Below, piece after piece: positions 1 through 13,400 of a stretch of DNA of 64,000 bases (positions are counted from its first letter, which is position 1; each line of letters begins with the position of its first letter). A program made the translations under genes and the position numbers. Source of the DNA: Anseranas semipalmata (lineage: Eukaryota > Chordata > Aves > Anseriformes > Anseranatidae); contig VXAA01004383.1 in NCBI GenBank assembly GCA_013399115.1, positions 1,489,973-1,553,972 of the forward strand, in the 5' to 3' direction. The notes under the pieces were generated by a model, which was not told the origin of the DNA, did not search any database, and saw only the letters and a list, made by a program, of their open reading frames with translations.

Positions 1-530
1 TTTACTTCAGCTGAATCCAAAGTTTCTTTGAGATCTTTTTTTTTTTTTTTTTACATGCAAAATGAACTCAAGTTGATTCATATGCTGATTTTAACCTTCT
101 CAGTGTTCAGGTGAGGAGAGAGGTCTCATTTCAATCCAATGACTCAAACCTACCTCTGCTGTAAAAGCTCCTGTCCCAGGCAGCCTATAAGGTACTAAAA
201 AGCCCGGAGCTCCGAGAATCATTCCCTTTCCCTCACACTCCTCTTTAGGCACTTGCATCACAGTCTGATAATACCAGAAACAACAACAAACTCCTACCCA
301 AGGGAGGGACCTCACATTCGGGAGAAAAGCAGGTAATGCCATTTCCCTCTGCTCCCCAGCAGAGCCTCCCTTCAACAGGAGCAGGCACGAAACATTTTCT
401 GAAAGTGACATATGTCTAATTGGCTGAAAGGTAATATTCAAAGGCCCGCTGCTCCTCTCTGAGCTCAGGGACTGCAGCTGGCAGAGTGTTAAATCAGTTA
501 ACAGTTGGGCCCATTACTGTGCTGCACCAC

Positions 531-547
531 TGCTGCTGCTGCTGCTG
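531..547 (+). repeat. Short (TGC)n microsatellite
   Basis: Just over five TGC units in a row within a GC-richer stretch. It opens a poly-Ala or poly-Cys frame on the plus strand that has no other coding support. Confidence 0.85.
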
Positions 548-3320
548 TTACCGGGGCTGCTGCCGAGCTTGGCTCATTGAGCTCCTCAGTCAATGGAGAA
601 GGCATCTCTATTGTGCACCTCAAAGCATGCTCACAGCCCCTGAAAGAGAAACAGGCCCCAAACTACTGGGGCAGATCGTATGACAGGATTACTTGCTTGT
701 TGTTCCTCTTTCTTTCTTTTTTTCGTCTTTAAAGGACTTCTATTGGACTACAGGAAGGAATTACGTGAGGGGGAGACCGTATTACATAGTGACAGCTGGA
801 AAACTGGGGATTGCAGACTAGTAACAGAGCTGGGTTCCTTCTGTGCCTGCTGGACACCTACCTAAGGCATCTTTTAATTAATTTGTGTGGAGAGTGATCT
901 GCAGAACTCGGGCAGCACAGAGCAAATCCTCACACAACTGATGTTAGTGGCAGGCTGCCCCCCTGACTGCGGCGAGGATGGGATTTTTTCACAAAAGCAC
1001 ATACAACAGCCCCACTTTGCAAACCTTAGAGCACAGCACTGCAATCGAGTGTTTATTGTTCTTCACAGGATCCAACCATCCAGACTGAGGAAATGTGTTA
1101 GAGCTGTGATTAAGCAGAGCCCTCAGTGTCTAACACCCCAGCCACAGAGATCCGATTCTTGGCTGGTAAAAATTGGTATTTCTCTAATGGTGTCAACAGA
1201 CGTCAACTAGCTGAGGATCTTCCCTAGCAGCACAACAGTGCTTTTGTAACTATTTCTGATACCCACGTCTAAGCATCACCAAACAGGTCATTTATAGCCA
1301 CCCCTCTGCTTTTTGCAAGCATCAGCCACGACTATGTGTACACATCTCAGAAGCCTGCACGTGGGCTTGCAAGACAACACCTACAGTTTACCTTCCAGGA
1401 TTGTGGACAGGCCACAGCACCAAAGACCTCCACAACCAGTTAAGATGAGGACAGTAACTGTTGCAAAGCTATCCATATCAGACAGCAAGAGTATCACTGT
1501 CTGAAATTTCAACATGACCCTTTGCCACTGCTCTTTCCTAGAAATGCTCAGACATGACAAATTTCTGGTAAAATATATGCATCTGCCTCATCTTATCTCA
1601 TTTTGTAGCATCTCAAAGCTTTGAAAGTATTTAGTTTAACACTCTCACCATTCAAATATCACTCAGTAAATCCACACTGTAATCTATCTACTCAGCCTTA
1701 TGTAGAAATCAGTATAACTGTTTAATCTCAGTCTAAAAATTGCAGAAAACATGCAATCCTGTCCTGCGTAGGAATAGCGCTTTCAGTTCAGAACTGCAAA
1801 CTCTGCTAGAAGCTGGGCAGATGGTGGCTCATATTACCAGTTTTCCTTCATGTTTCTTGATCAAGAGAAATTCACGTTGTCAATTCTTAAAGCAGTGTTA
1901 AATTCCACATTGTTTTGATTCAAAATACATAGCAGCCCAGGCCTGTAAAAACAGCAAAACCCTTAAGCTCTATGAAATTCTGGGAGTGGATCAAAAGTTG
2001 GCCCAATTTTCATATATTTTCTGGCACATTTGTACCAGTCTGGCAACGCAAAGGGACACCGAAGTGGATTTAAAAGCAGACTGGCACGAAACGAGTCACT
2101 ACAAGAGAGGGTATAAATTTAGATTGCTCAGGCTCCATTGTGGTAATTGTGATAATCTGAAGATAAATGCCTTTATCATAACCACAATAAATGTAAGGTA
2201 AGAGACTCGGCTTGCTACTCAACAAAAGCACAGCACAGCACCTCACATTCGCCATGGCATAAGAACCAACACAGGCACTTACCACAAAGCAGATGAGGCA
2301 ATGCAAATCCCCACCCTTGCTGGCCTTGAGGTAATTTGTTCATGTGCTTGGCCCCAGGGTGAATAAAACCAGCCTATTGTGCCAGAACATCCTGAAATAG
2401 CAACATATGCTGAAGTTGTACATTATTATTAACACCTAGGATTATGTCAGTATGTATCATATCTTATGCAGCTCTACCACATGTGTCATGTAGTCTCTGA
2501 GCACGTAGCATTATTGTTCTATTCAGTCATTTAATTAAAACAATAATTGATGTGTAGGGTGAAAAAGAAATAGCCCTTTTTTCTTACAAGAGCCTACAAC
2601 TTACTCCTACAAAAAGATGGTACAGGTATCTGACAGGCTGAATTAAAAAAAAAAAGGAAGAGGATTTTTGCACTAGGAACAGAAGAAAAGAGGATTTTAG
2701 AAACATGAGAAGTGAGGTGAAGGGGAAAAAAAGGCCAGCCAGAGTGAAGGCTACAGGTATAACTGACAGGAAGACTGGTAGAAGACAGAAAGGACAGGCT
2801 GCAGGAGAGAGGCTAAAACTTCACTTTTTGCTACGTAGGAACTGCAAAGGGACAACACATATGGAAAAAGATTTTGATAAAACAGGAAAGTGGCAAGGCT
2901 GGGTGGAAGGCAGAGGAATGAAAATATGGATAGGAGAATTTTTGGTGCTGTGGCTGAGAGATAATGGAAGTGACTGCTGTCATCCAGGGACCAAAACTGC
3001 AGGGTCAGTGGGGAAAAACGCCAGGGAGTACCGACACAGAAAATGAAAGATCAAGACATTTCACAACCTGATGGTGTTTAACACTATCGAGCAGCCAGAC
3101 CTTCTGCAACCTAAAGGCCATTACTTCTTACCCAGTTACCACAGCACCGAGCCTAGCTATCACAGCCACCTTCACCAACAAAGTTAATTTATCAGACACT
3201 GCTCTTTTCCCGTTATATTTAACATGCAAAGAACTAAAGGACACAGTCTACCCAGCCCTCATTTCTGGTATGCAGCTCCTGTTGGCACCACGGCTGAGCT
3301 GGGGCCCTTGGTGTGTAATG

Positions 3321-3490
3321 AAGGGCAATATGGTCTAGTGATCTCAGCAGGCGAGGGTTGGGAGGTGGGCATGCCTCGGTTCTCATGCCAGCTCTCACAC
3401 TTCGCTTCTCTCTCTTTAAAATGGGAATACCACCTGCCAGCCCCACAGGCTTGTCATGAGGATTGATTAACGCTTGTAGACATTTTTAAG
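3321..3490 (+). mobile_element. Ancient tRNA-derived SINE, MIR-like (amniote MIR type)
   Basis: The order of parts follows MIR. A tRNA-like A box (TGGTCTAGTGA, 3331-3341) comes first, then a B box (GGTTCTCATGCC, 3378-3389), then a core with a pyrimidine stretch leading to TTAAAATGGGAATAC (3416-3430). It ends in the MIR/L2-type tail CTTGTCATGAGGATTGATTAA. It is strongly diverged with no target duplication left, as expected of an insertion predating birds. The identification rests on remembered consensus; the exact subfamily is not certain. Confidence 0.75.
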
Positions 3491-5629
3491 GGGGGGGGAG
3501 CTCACCAGACAGAGCTGCAAAAAGGCTGCGTGCGGGCAAGCAGTTTTGTCACTGCTGCTATGGCTTATCATCACTTTCGTTCTACAAACTGAGGCCTACG
3601 TTGTAAAGAGATGATTACCTTTGGATTCGACAGTCTGCGGCTGTCAGACACAGATAGAAAACCCGATAATTACAAAACAAGGGACCTTTGGTTCCCCTTA
3701 ACCAAGGGAAAAGCTGCCCATCTCTATCCTTTTGCTTGGCTCCAAAAATACCTCTGTAGCCCTGGGCTACCAAGCGTTTCTGTGCTGCGCCGGTCAGTCC
3801 ACGGGCTCTTACTGAACACACTTTCTAACCACCACCAGACGTGTTCCTGCCCTTAAACCTGAGCCTGTAATGCCAACAGTTGATCACAGTCACCGCGTGC
3901 ACTTTGGTTCTGCTGTAGCCTTCCACGTTCGCCCCAAAACTTGCAGCTTGAGTTCTGACTCGCCCCGCAAGTGGAAGGAAAAGGCAGGGACGGGGTAACC
4001 CGTGCCCACCCGGGGCTGCCATTCCAGAGCACAGATAAAAGTGAAACCTGAGCAGAAAATGTTTGCGGTGCCACTGGCAATCAAGGGCTGGGTTGTCCCA
4101 GCAACGGGAACACTTCATCAGCTCGGCTAACAGATGGTCAGTGAGCAACAGGCAGCATATGTTCCAATAAGCACTGACATCAGCACAGATGGAGGGTGGG
4201 CAGGAGGCTGGCCCTGAAACATAACCTGACATTTCCTTCTCATTTGGTGCTGCATTGTTATAACTCACACAGGAAGATTAGCAGGGAAAAGTGAATAGCA
4301 TTAGGGAATCTGCTCAGGAACCGATTACTAACACTTCAGTGCAGTTTTAGATTTTTACTTAACCAGAGTGCAACATTGTTAACAACATTCAGGGGCAGAA
4401 AAGGAAAATGCAGTGGGTTTTAACGACGGGGCTTTATTTTCATCACAGGCAGGTTTTCCCAAGAACACTAATTAACAGATTGCCACCTTCTAGGACTCTA
4501 GATCTCCAGTTCCACTGATTTCTACAGCATTTTCTTTTACTTCTTCCATCCCTCCCCCAACAGAATGCACCCAAATGCCCCACAGGATTAAATAAACCCC
4601 CACAACACATTGTCAGAAAGGGTATAACTTTCCTCAGCCCACAAATAAACTTTAATGATTGCTACAAAAGACAGAAAAACTTACAGCCACAGAAGAAAAA
4701 AAAGAAAAAACACTCAGGCATATATCCCTGCTGACGAGCATTCAGTAAAGCTAGGAATCAAAGGGGACTATAGTCCTTGGAAATCAGCAACAGATTGATC
4801 TGGGAGACAGGGAATCAGTATGCAAACAGGTTGCATACAAGTTGTATGTTTATAGTCTTGCATTGAGGAGAATGGGAAAGCATGCTGGACGGACCCAAAA
4901 TGCCTCTTTGTGACAGATAGCAGGATTTCAAGCACATACATCCAAACGATGTAGGCATACAGCTGTATCACAGGCAAATACTAAAGAAATGCAACATGCA
5001 GCAACAACTTTTTGTTACTTTGTGAGATACCTTTAGAAGACGTTTCCTCCACTAACGCATGGGAAAGTTTAGCAGGCGCCTCCCTTTAACGCTAATGGGA
5101 CTTGGATGTAGATCCATCTCTTGTGTCAGCAGCAGAACAGACCCTCCGTGAAACCAGCCTTCAGTCCTGGGGGGACTGCCAAGCTGTTTTGGGGATGGCA
5201 AACCCTTCCATCTCTGTTCCTTGTGCCTTTCTTTGGTGTGCGTGAATTTGTTCACAGATCTGCAGTCTGGATAGCCCCCTGCATCTCCCCTATTTATTCA
5301 TACATTTTCTCCTCTGAAGCTTTACCCAGATACTGTGCAGTCCCACAGCCCCTTCACATAAGGATCTCCTGCCCTTCTTCAAGCTATAATACCTTTGAGA
5401 GGTGAATACTGTCAGCCCTGTTTTAGCAAAGGACAGCACAGGGAGCCAATTGCACATATTTTCAAGTGGCTTCTAGTTTTGCCCACCTCAGTATCTAGCC
5501 TCAGCATTATAGAGTTATTAGGGGCAATATTCCACTGGCATTTAGTGGCTACCCTCTACAGTAATAGCAGTGTCCAACGGATCTAAGCTCCATACAGACT
5601 TCTAGAGACAAGTAGACTGTGCTCCAGTA

Positions 5630-5757
5630 GATGACAACGGGTGGCACAGGAAGCTGGTATGTCTTGACCAAGGTGATAGAGTAAGTAAACGACAAGGAAG
5701 ATGCAGGGGAATAAACCAGGTTTCCTAACTCTATCCCATATCCTACTGATTAGACAG
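5630..5757 (-). mobile_element. Ancient tRNA-derived SINE, MIR-like, minus strand
   Basis: Read on the minus strand, a degraded A box (GTCTAATCAGTAGGAT) is followed by a B-box-like GGTTTATTCCCC. The core then reads TCTATCACCTTGGTCAAGAC, the counterpart of the MIR phrase about 'tgtgaccttgggcaag', ending near CTTCCTGTGCC. The tail fades into unmatched sequence, so the low-coordinate limit is approximate. Confidence 0.7.
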
Positions 5758-8700
5758 AATCCTCTTACAGCAGGCCAAATTAGATACTCGTTAAGTCTGA
5801 AAATATGTGTTCAATGAGCACTCCCTAATGAATGACATACGCACACGACTGGATAGATACTCACATATAAACTACAGATTTCTGTAGAGTAGCAAGGTGT
5901 CCCAAGCATGTGCTTTTGTTGCTGACTTCCAGAGAAAAGCACTGCAACTCTAGTAAAGCCATTTAAGGACATTTTAAACCTAAAAAGACAGAGTCACTGA
6001 ACCATTTTTGATTCATGTGAAGGACAAGGATGCCAGCTGTTTTATGCTATCAATGACTTTCAGCCTTTCAAAAAGACAATCTGCAAGTCTGGGATTGTAT
6101 GTTCAGAAGCCCACCTCTTTCAGTGTTGTCTGGGGGGCTCTTTTCCACTCACAGAGGATGTTTTTTTTCCTTTCCTCCATCACACATATGTGAACCTTGT
6201 GCATACTTACCAGTTCAGTGCAGCCTCACTGCTCCTGTTACACCAAAGACTTCGTATTTCAAACATCACCATTCGGTTCTTTGGCAAATCTTCACCTATG
6301 TTAAAGCTGCACAGCCCCTTTATGATCAACGTGCTGCTTACATGGCAGTTTAGGACGGGCAGACACAAACTCAAAATGAAAAATTCAAAGCATGTATTTT
6401 AATTGCAGCGGTAACACAGACTGTTTAGAAAACAAGTGCAGGGTGAGCACAAATGGCCAGTATCTTCCACTTAAGGACATTTGGAATGACATTTAACAAA
6501 TGAAGCCTGTTAGGATCAAGGAGGATTGGTCTTGTTTTGCATAATGTGCTCTTCATCAGAAAAAATACCTTCTGAATCTTTACTTGCACTACTTTGAACC
6601 AAAATAAGTGGTAAGTAGTGCACTGGGATTAGTTACCCAACAATACAGGCAATGAATGTGCCATTTCTCCCCATGTATATATGTATCCAGCAGAGTCTGG
6701 ACAGAGGTCATTTCTCTAGTGAAACCAGCAGCCCAGGGCCACATGCCTAATTCTCCAGAAGATTCCTGCCTGCGCATACATCCATTAAAGAATCAGCCTG
6801 GCCAAGGTACCTGAGCACTTCCTGCCAGTCCTTCCATCACTTCTCTGGAGCAGTACGGATAAGGGCTTGGACTGGTGGCTAATCTGCCTGAGGAACAGAA
6901 ATAGAGGAGATTGCTTACACCTCTCCTTCACTTTCAGTAATTTCCTCAGCTTTCTGCTCAGTTCTTGGTAATCTTACAGAGTTTGGTTGTCTTTTCTTTT
7001 TCTCTTAATTTCCCTTTCTTGGTTCTGCAGGCTACCTTACTCTGCAATAGCAGACTTGGAGGTTCCCCTGAGGTTAGGATTTCAATTGTTACTGTTGGTT
7101 AGAAATGCAGCCAGGAACATACTCTAAACAGCTCAAAAATGCTCAGCCCCACTATCAGTTACCTTCGTAACATACTACAGGAAGTTAAGTGAAATTATAA
7201 TTTCTACATATAATGGCCTATCATTGCTATAAATACATCCCAGGTGAAACCAAGATGTAGTCAACTAACTGAGACTGCCCCTAGAAAGCACTTGGTTGTC
7301 ACAGTTTGTTCCCTGACATACCAAATTACTTTAGTCAGCCAGGTCTAGGGTAACACCATACTACTTATGGAACTCATACTAACATTGTTGTGGACAAAGA
7401 AGTACTTTCGACTCCAGATGGCTTACATTTTTAATGTGCTTGCCAGAACTAATCCAATGTTTCCAAACAATCAAATGTGGTTATATAAACAATCATATAC
7501 ATGATTAATTAGGTTATCAATGTTTTTATATTAAAAGTGTAAGTAGTATGAAAAGATGTTTGTTAGCTAACTCAACTCAAACCACAACAGCAGAATAGCC
7601 ATACTAGTTCTGTAGAGCAATCACAACCCATGTACTCCCAACGAACACAGGTCATGTCAGCTTATTGTTGCAGTGGACACTTAGTCAACACCCTCTAACT
7701 AACACTGTTTCTTGGAGTAGACCTCACAGCAAGCTCTTGGATGCAGCACTCAGGAGAGTGAACTAGTCTGTCAGACTGTGCGAATGTCCCAAAACTTCTA
7801 CCCATTTGCCAGTGTGTACTACCCTTACCGAGATATTTTTCTTTCCTGTGACTCAGCTAAAATATTGGACCTTTTTGCTTTGAATTCTGTTAAATGAAAC
7901 ACTATATAACAGTGAACCTCTTCAGCATAGACAACTTCATCTTCTTTAGCATGGACACAAATGTGATGTACAACCCAGCAAACACAGTACCTGCCCGATT
8001 TCCTGCTTCTGGGGGATGACTGGTATTCCTGAAGGGGCTGACAGTGGAGGGAAGGGAACCACGCAGCAGGAATACAGCCCACACTGATGAAGCACCTGCC
8101 CTTGGGGTGACTGGGAAAGGAAGCACTGCCCTCACCAGACCCTGTGCCCTGCTTCTACAGCCCTAGCAATAGCAGCTATCACAATTGCCAACACAGGAAC
8201 TATGTGAGGACTGACTGTGCCTGAATTGAACTGGAAGAAGGAGAAACACCCAAACAGAAACTCTGGTCTATACATCACTGGCCAAGTGTGGTCTGGGGGC
8301 TCTTGGCAACCACCAACATTTGGTTTTTGGGAAGAGGCTGAGTTTACCTTCACACGGAGGTTTCAGCCAAGCCAACTCCCTGACTGTAAACAACGCACGA
8401 GCAAAGCAAGTCTGCTGACAGTAGTTTTCAATTTGCAATAAAGCAGCCCACTGGAAATTTTCAGGAGCCCACAAACCAAAACAGGTTCAAGACTCATGTT
8501 CTGCATTATCTTGATAGCTTTGCTGTACACTAGCAGAGCAGGAAATATTCCCCAGGAGATCAAGCAGCCAGAAAGGGATGTGCAGTGGCAAATGCCTGTG
8601 AACCACTGCAATGGCGGATTTTTCTTTTTCTTTTNTTTTTTTTATACTTGAAGGTAACTAATAAATCTAAGCCATTCAGAATGGTGAGGGGGCAAAACAG

Positions 8701-9959
8701 TCTCGTACTAGCCCAGCCAGACACTGACAGCAGTCTAACAGTCATCAGAAGCTTGAAGATGTAGAGAGAACTGCCCATAGTGAAGATGAGGCATTCCCGT
8801 TTCACTATGAGGTAAATTCACTCAGGCACCACTGTCATCCCTCCCCGTCCTACACACCCGGGCTGGCCCTTGGCCAGTGTACCTGGCAGCAAAACTGAAG
8901 AGCCCTGCCTTAAACCTCTTTCCATACCACTTGCAGATGTTACCTGTCCCAGGGGCGAACATGCAGATCTTTGCATAGCAGTGTAGGGCCAGCACAGGCC
9001 AGGCCTTGAAATGCCATTAGGAGTGTCACCAGCTGCCCTTCAGTGAACCATGCTTCGTTCAGGCACACATGGGCACCTCAGCCGACAAGAGCTCACTGAA
9101 ACTGGCACCGTAACTCAGTCTTCAGCAATGTGGTCTCTAATCTGCCTGTGCACTAGGGTGCTCATATGAGCACAGGGTAAAACAGTTCAGTGAGTTGAAT
9201 CAGCAGAAAACTAAACCAGCCTAAAAAAGAAAAGTTTCTGTTGGCTCACCATCTGGATCCAGCTTGGGATGTCAAAGGAATGCCAGTGCCAGCACAAGGA
9301 AGAAGACAGGTGGGACAGATGAGTGGTATCAATTGACGTCAACTTCTGTGGAAATGTAGCCACAAGGGCCTCCAAGAAGTAAGTGGCAGATGCTGGGCAG
9401 CGTGAGTCATGTCTTGAACTTAACTAACGGAGCTGCAAAGTACAGGCAGGACCTACAGCAAATGTGCTGTACTTAGTTACCATCACTGACAGGACAGACA
9501 AAGCCATAGCTACCAGAAATGAAAACAGCATTCAAAATCAGTTCACTGGAGGCTTCCTGAACATTCGCCTTTGGGACATGGAGAGCGGGGATCATAAAAT
9601 ACAGAAGAATCCTTACTGAAAGCAGTCCCTGAAGCCTAAGAGAGACCACAGCGAATGGTGTAGTTGCTTTGCCGAGTGTCCCCATCAATACGAGGGCTTC
9701 AGCGATATGTTAAAGCATTGCTAATAGAGGGACCCCAGCAAAATTTGCTCTGAGGAAGCATAAACAGAGCAGTTCCAACGAGGCTCATGCAATGTTAGTA
9801 ACATATTTGTGCAGGGACTGGCAGTGTTTTACAAGCAATTGCAGGTGCCTGATCTTAATGCTAGCAACCGCTCCTTTTTGTCTGTACCGTAGCCAGGACT
9901 TGTGAGTGTGAGAGAGATTGAATGCTTTGTAATGAAGGTATATTGTAACATTTCTCTCC

Positions 9960-10480
9960 AGGTGGCACTTTGTTAACAACAATTAGATCCTGATTGATCT
10001 TTGAAGGGCTAATTCTTATGTGGTTTGCAAGGGTCCTACAAGGAGCAAGTGTTGAGTGGGGGCACTTTAAAAGTATTAGTGAGAAAAAAAAGAAGAATAG
10101 TGCCATAAGAAATTTGCAATACAATGCCCAAGCCTCCTTTGCACCCCATAGTAATTTGTTCTTATTCCTGTTATTATCCCCTCGGGCACTAATGGTCACT
10201 TTATTAATTAGTTGAAAATTGCATTCTAGGTCAAATGGCAGCTTTTTTCCCTCCCATTGTTGCAAATTGCTAGTGGTATGGCCCAGTAAATGGCAGTGTT
10301 ACTGCAAAATGGGAAAGATCCTTTGCTTTTCAAGATAAAGCCCATGGACCAGCTGCACTTTCCATGACATTTCTAAGCAGAGCATTTCCCCAGGCCTGCT
10401 TTTAAGCAGCTAGAAATTAAACAGAACTCACTGTCATTGTTAAGATTTCTAATCATAGGCTGTTACTGTATTTGCTCTCA
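9960..10480. promoter_or_regulatory. Candidate conserved non-coding element (enhancer-like)
   Basis: A repeat-free stretch of about 500 bp with closely spaced developmental transcription-factor-like motifs. They include GTTAAC (9972-9977), AACAAT (9978-9983, SOX type), CAATTA (9980-9985, homeodomain type), CTTTGAA (9999-10005, TCF/LEF type) and TTATTAATTAG around 10201-10211. No coding potential is visible. Such short motifs occur by chance and conservation cannot be measured here. Confidence 0.25.
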
Positions 10481-13400
10481 CTCTCCTCACCCTTCCCCCC
10501 AGTTTAATTCTAGCTGAGCCTGTTTTCTAAGGTGCATCTCTGCAGTGCTTAGCCCCATTTTTCAGGAAAGCAGGCAGTGTGTTTAGGTGCCTTCATTTAT
10601 GGTGCTTTAAGGGAAATACTTTATGGACATCTGCTTTAGCAGAAGAGGACAGATGCTCAGCAATTTCTGAGAAATAAGGTCCTGTCTGTGGCATCTGAAG
10701 TTAGAATCTCAAAAATTAGAAATGACTCTTGAAAACATTTGCTGGCTACTGAATGTAGAAATAGAGCAAACCACAGTCTCAGAAAACAAAATTGGAAATT
10801 ACACATTTTGTGAAAGCTTTTCATAAAGAAAACTCCTACTGAGGACAATAGGTGTTTAGCCTTTAAACCGGAGGATCAGCCCACCAGAAGTGAACATCAA
10901 AGCAGTCTATTTTCCATTAACTACTTTCTGCAGCCTACTGTGCTGGATGCAATCTGTCATGCGAGTTTGTAGTCCAGCAGTCAGGAAACCTATCAGAAGT
11001 CAGGCCTGGGCTAATTTCCCAGCACTGTCAGCCTAACACATCTAAAAGGATGCAGTTAATCTGAAATCAGTTGTGCAAGACATCTAAAGCAAAACATTAC
11101 CCTTAATTTCTATTTTCCTGGCCTAATATCCTCTCAATCCTCTACTGTATAGTTACCTGCAAACTGGTTTATTACCATTTCTGGTGGACCCAATCTAAAA
11201 CCAACAGAATTCAGGAAAAAAAAAAACCAACAACCTCCCTCTGGCCTTTCAGAGATTTGACTGAAGTCATAAAAAGAGGATGAGGAAACTTTTTATATGG
11301 GAGGAAGATACTACAGAGTCTCTTACAGAAACTTCAAACATGCTACCCTCACATACCTAGGATTATAACCATTTGTGGGTTGACACTATTCCTTTTTGAA
11401 GGATATACCATATCCAGCACATGGAAAGGCAAATGCATCTCATCCCCCAGCAGGCTGGACACTCATCCTCTCAAAAACTAAATGCTGCGGGCTGGCACCA
11501 GCTGTAGCCCCTAGTTAGCATTACACGGCATAGTTAACAACCCCTTGAATCACTGCACTCCAGGAGCACAAGCAACAGAAGAGGAACATTTTTTTTTTCC
11601 TGTCTTTCAGATCCTAATTTCTAAAACAACAAGCTATCAGCCTTGCTAGTTTGCTCTCTCTCTACACACAGATGGGGGTGTTCATCAGGGAGAGAGAGGG
11701 AGAGGATGGAGGATTGATCAAGCAATAATATGTTAGTGTAAACAAATGCATAATCAGAAATTTAGTATTTCTTTCCTACTCCCAACAAGCAAGTGTTAGC
11801 ACACACAAGCTGGCTCGAACTAGCCCTTAACTTTTTTTTTTTTTTTTAATGCTATTTTTTAAACTCACTTGGAGCAAAAATTTCTTACAAAACTATTTGT
11901 TGTCAGGTGTTAATATAGTAATCACTAATGCAAAGTAATAAAAGCCTGTTCTCCAAGTAAAAGGCAGGTGAACTTGCAGGTTATTAACCACTTCCATTTG
12001 ATCACTTCAGGAAATCATTCAAAATGTAACTCTCATGTAAAGCATAAATCACAGTCACTGTCTAGACTTGCAGAAGGGTCACATGAAGTTGCAAAATGAA
12101 CCTAGATATGCAGATTGTCAATAAAAAAACCAAACTGGATTAAGTGTTTTGCAACCATGATGGAAGTACAGTATGCCCTAAGTTTTTTAATTGTTTTTAA
12201 AAAACAGAACTTTTGGTCTAGATGCACTGGCCACCATCTTAATGCTCTGTACTGTTGGGCAGCACCTGTGTAGCTGCTCTCCCTCTTTTCTTTGGAAATA
12301 CAGTATCGCTAGTGGATTTCATGGAGCCTCTCCTACTTGCTCCTTTGTGGAGTCTGTTCTCTGCATAGTGAAGGTAGAGGAGAAATTATATGACACCTAC
12401 AAAATAAAGGCTTTCTCAAAGACAAAAGTATTGTAATTTGCCCAAAGATGGTTAAGATTCTCAGTCAGCCTTATCACTGTATTCAGTAAGCAACACATTT
12501 AAACCTGGTGATCTTTCATATGCGTATTACATCACAAGAGACCTAGCCTCATCAGCAGCATGCCTCAAACCTGAATAAACTTTACACAAATTGAAACCCC
12601 TCCAGCAGAATGTAGATTAGAAAGACTCAAGGATGAGTAATTACACCAGAGGGCAAAGATGATTATCAAAAAGCAGCGCATTACACATTCACATCCTTTT
12701 AGATGAGCTGCATCTTCATCACAAGTGAAAATTAAAGAATTCTCAGAAAGTAAATACAGAGCCTGCTGGACCTCTGCTATTAACAATCAACCCCTTGACT
12801 AGAGTAAAACCGTATCTGATAAAGGTAACTTGTGAATGGTTATCTTGAGTTAAATTTTCCATATGCCATTAATGTCATACAAGTTTCTTATCACAGTTCT
12901 AAAAACTATGATTGCTTTCACTGAACAATGACATTTTGAGTTATCTATGGAGTATTTAAAGATCACATCTGAGGTCAGAGCAGTTCTTACAGTACAGTTT
13001 TGCTCTTTAATAAGAGTCCAAAGGCCAGCTGCATAGTTGGCTACTGAATGTTTAAGACAGAGGGCATCATTCTCTGTTTAAAAGCCTTCAGTTATCAAGC
13101 ACTGTCAGAGGTATTATATCCAGGATTGGTTTCTGTGTCTCATATTGTGTGTGTCTTCTGGCATGGAGAAGAGGACATTAATACATTTGAAATACCAACA
13201 TATTTCAAACTGAAGTTCAAGGCTAGATTAAGTATATTTACTTTGAATATGCAGCTTTTTATCTATGTGACCACTTGTAATAATAGGTCATTCAATAAGT
13301 GATTTAATTACCAACTATGGGAGAATAAAAAGTACTAGCACAAAGATAAAAGCTTAAAAATATAAAAAATTGTATGCATTCTTCTTATTTGTTTTGTTAT

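Noticed and set aside
3825..4268. 147-codon minus-strand open frame
   Set aside because: Composition-driven in a GC-richer patch, with no recognisable domain and no matching splice sites.
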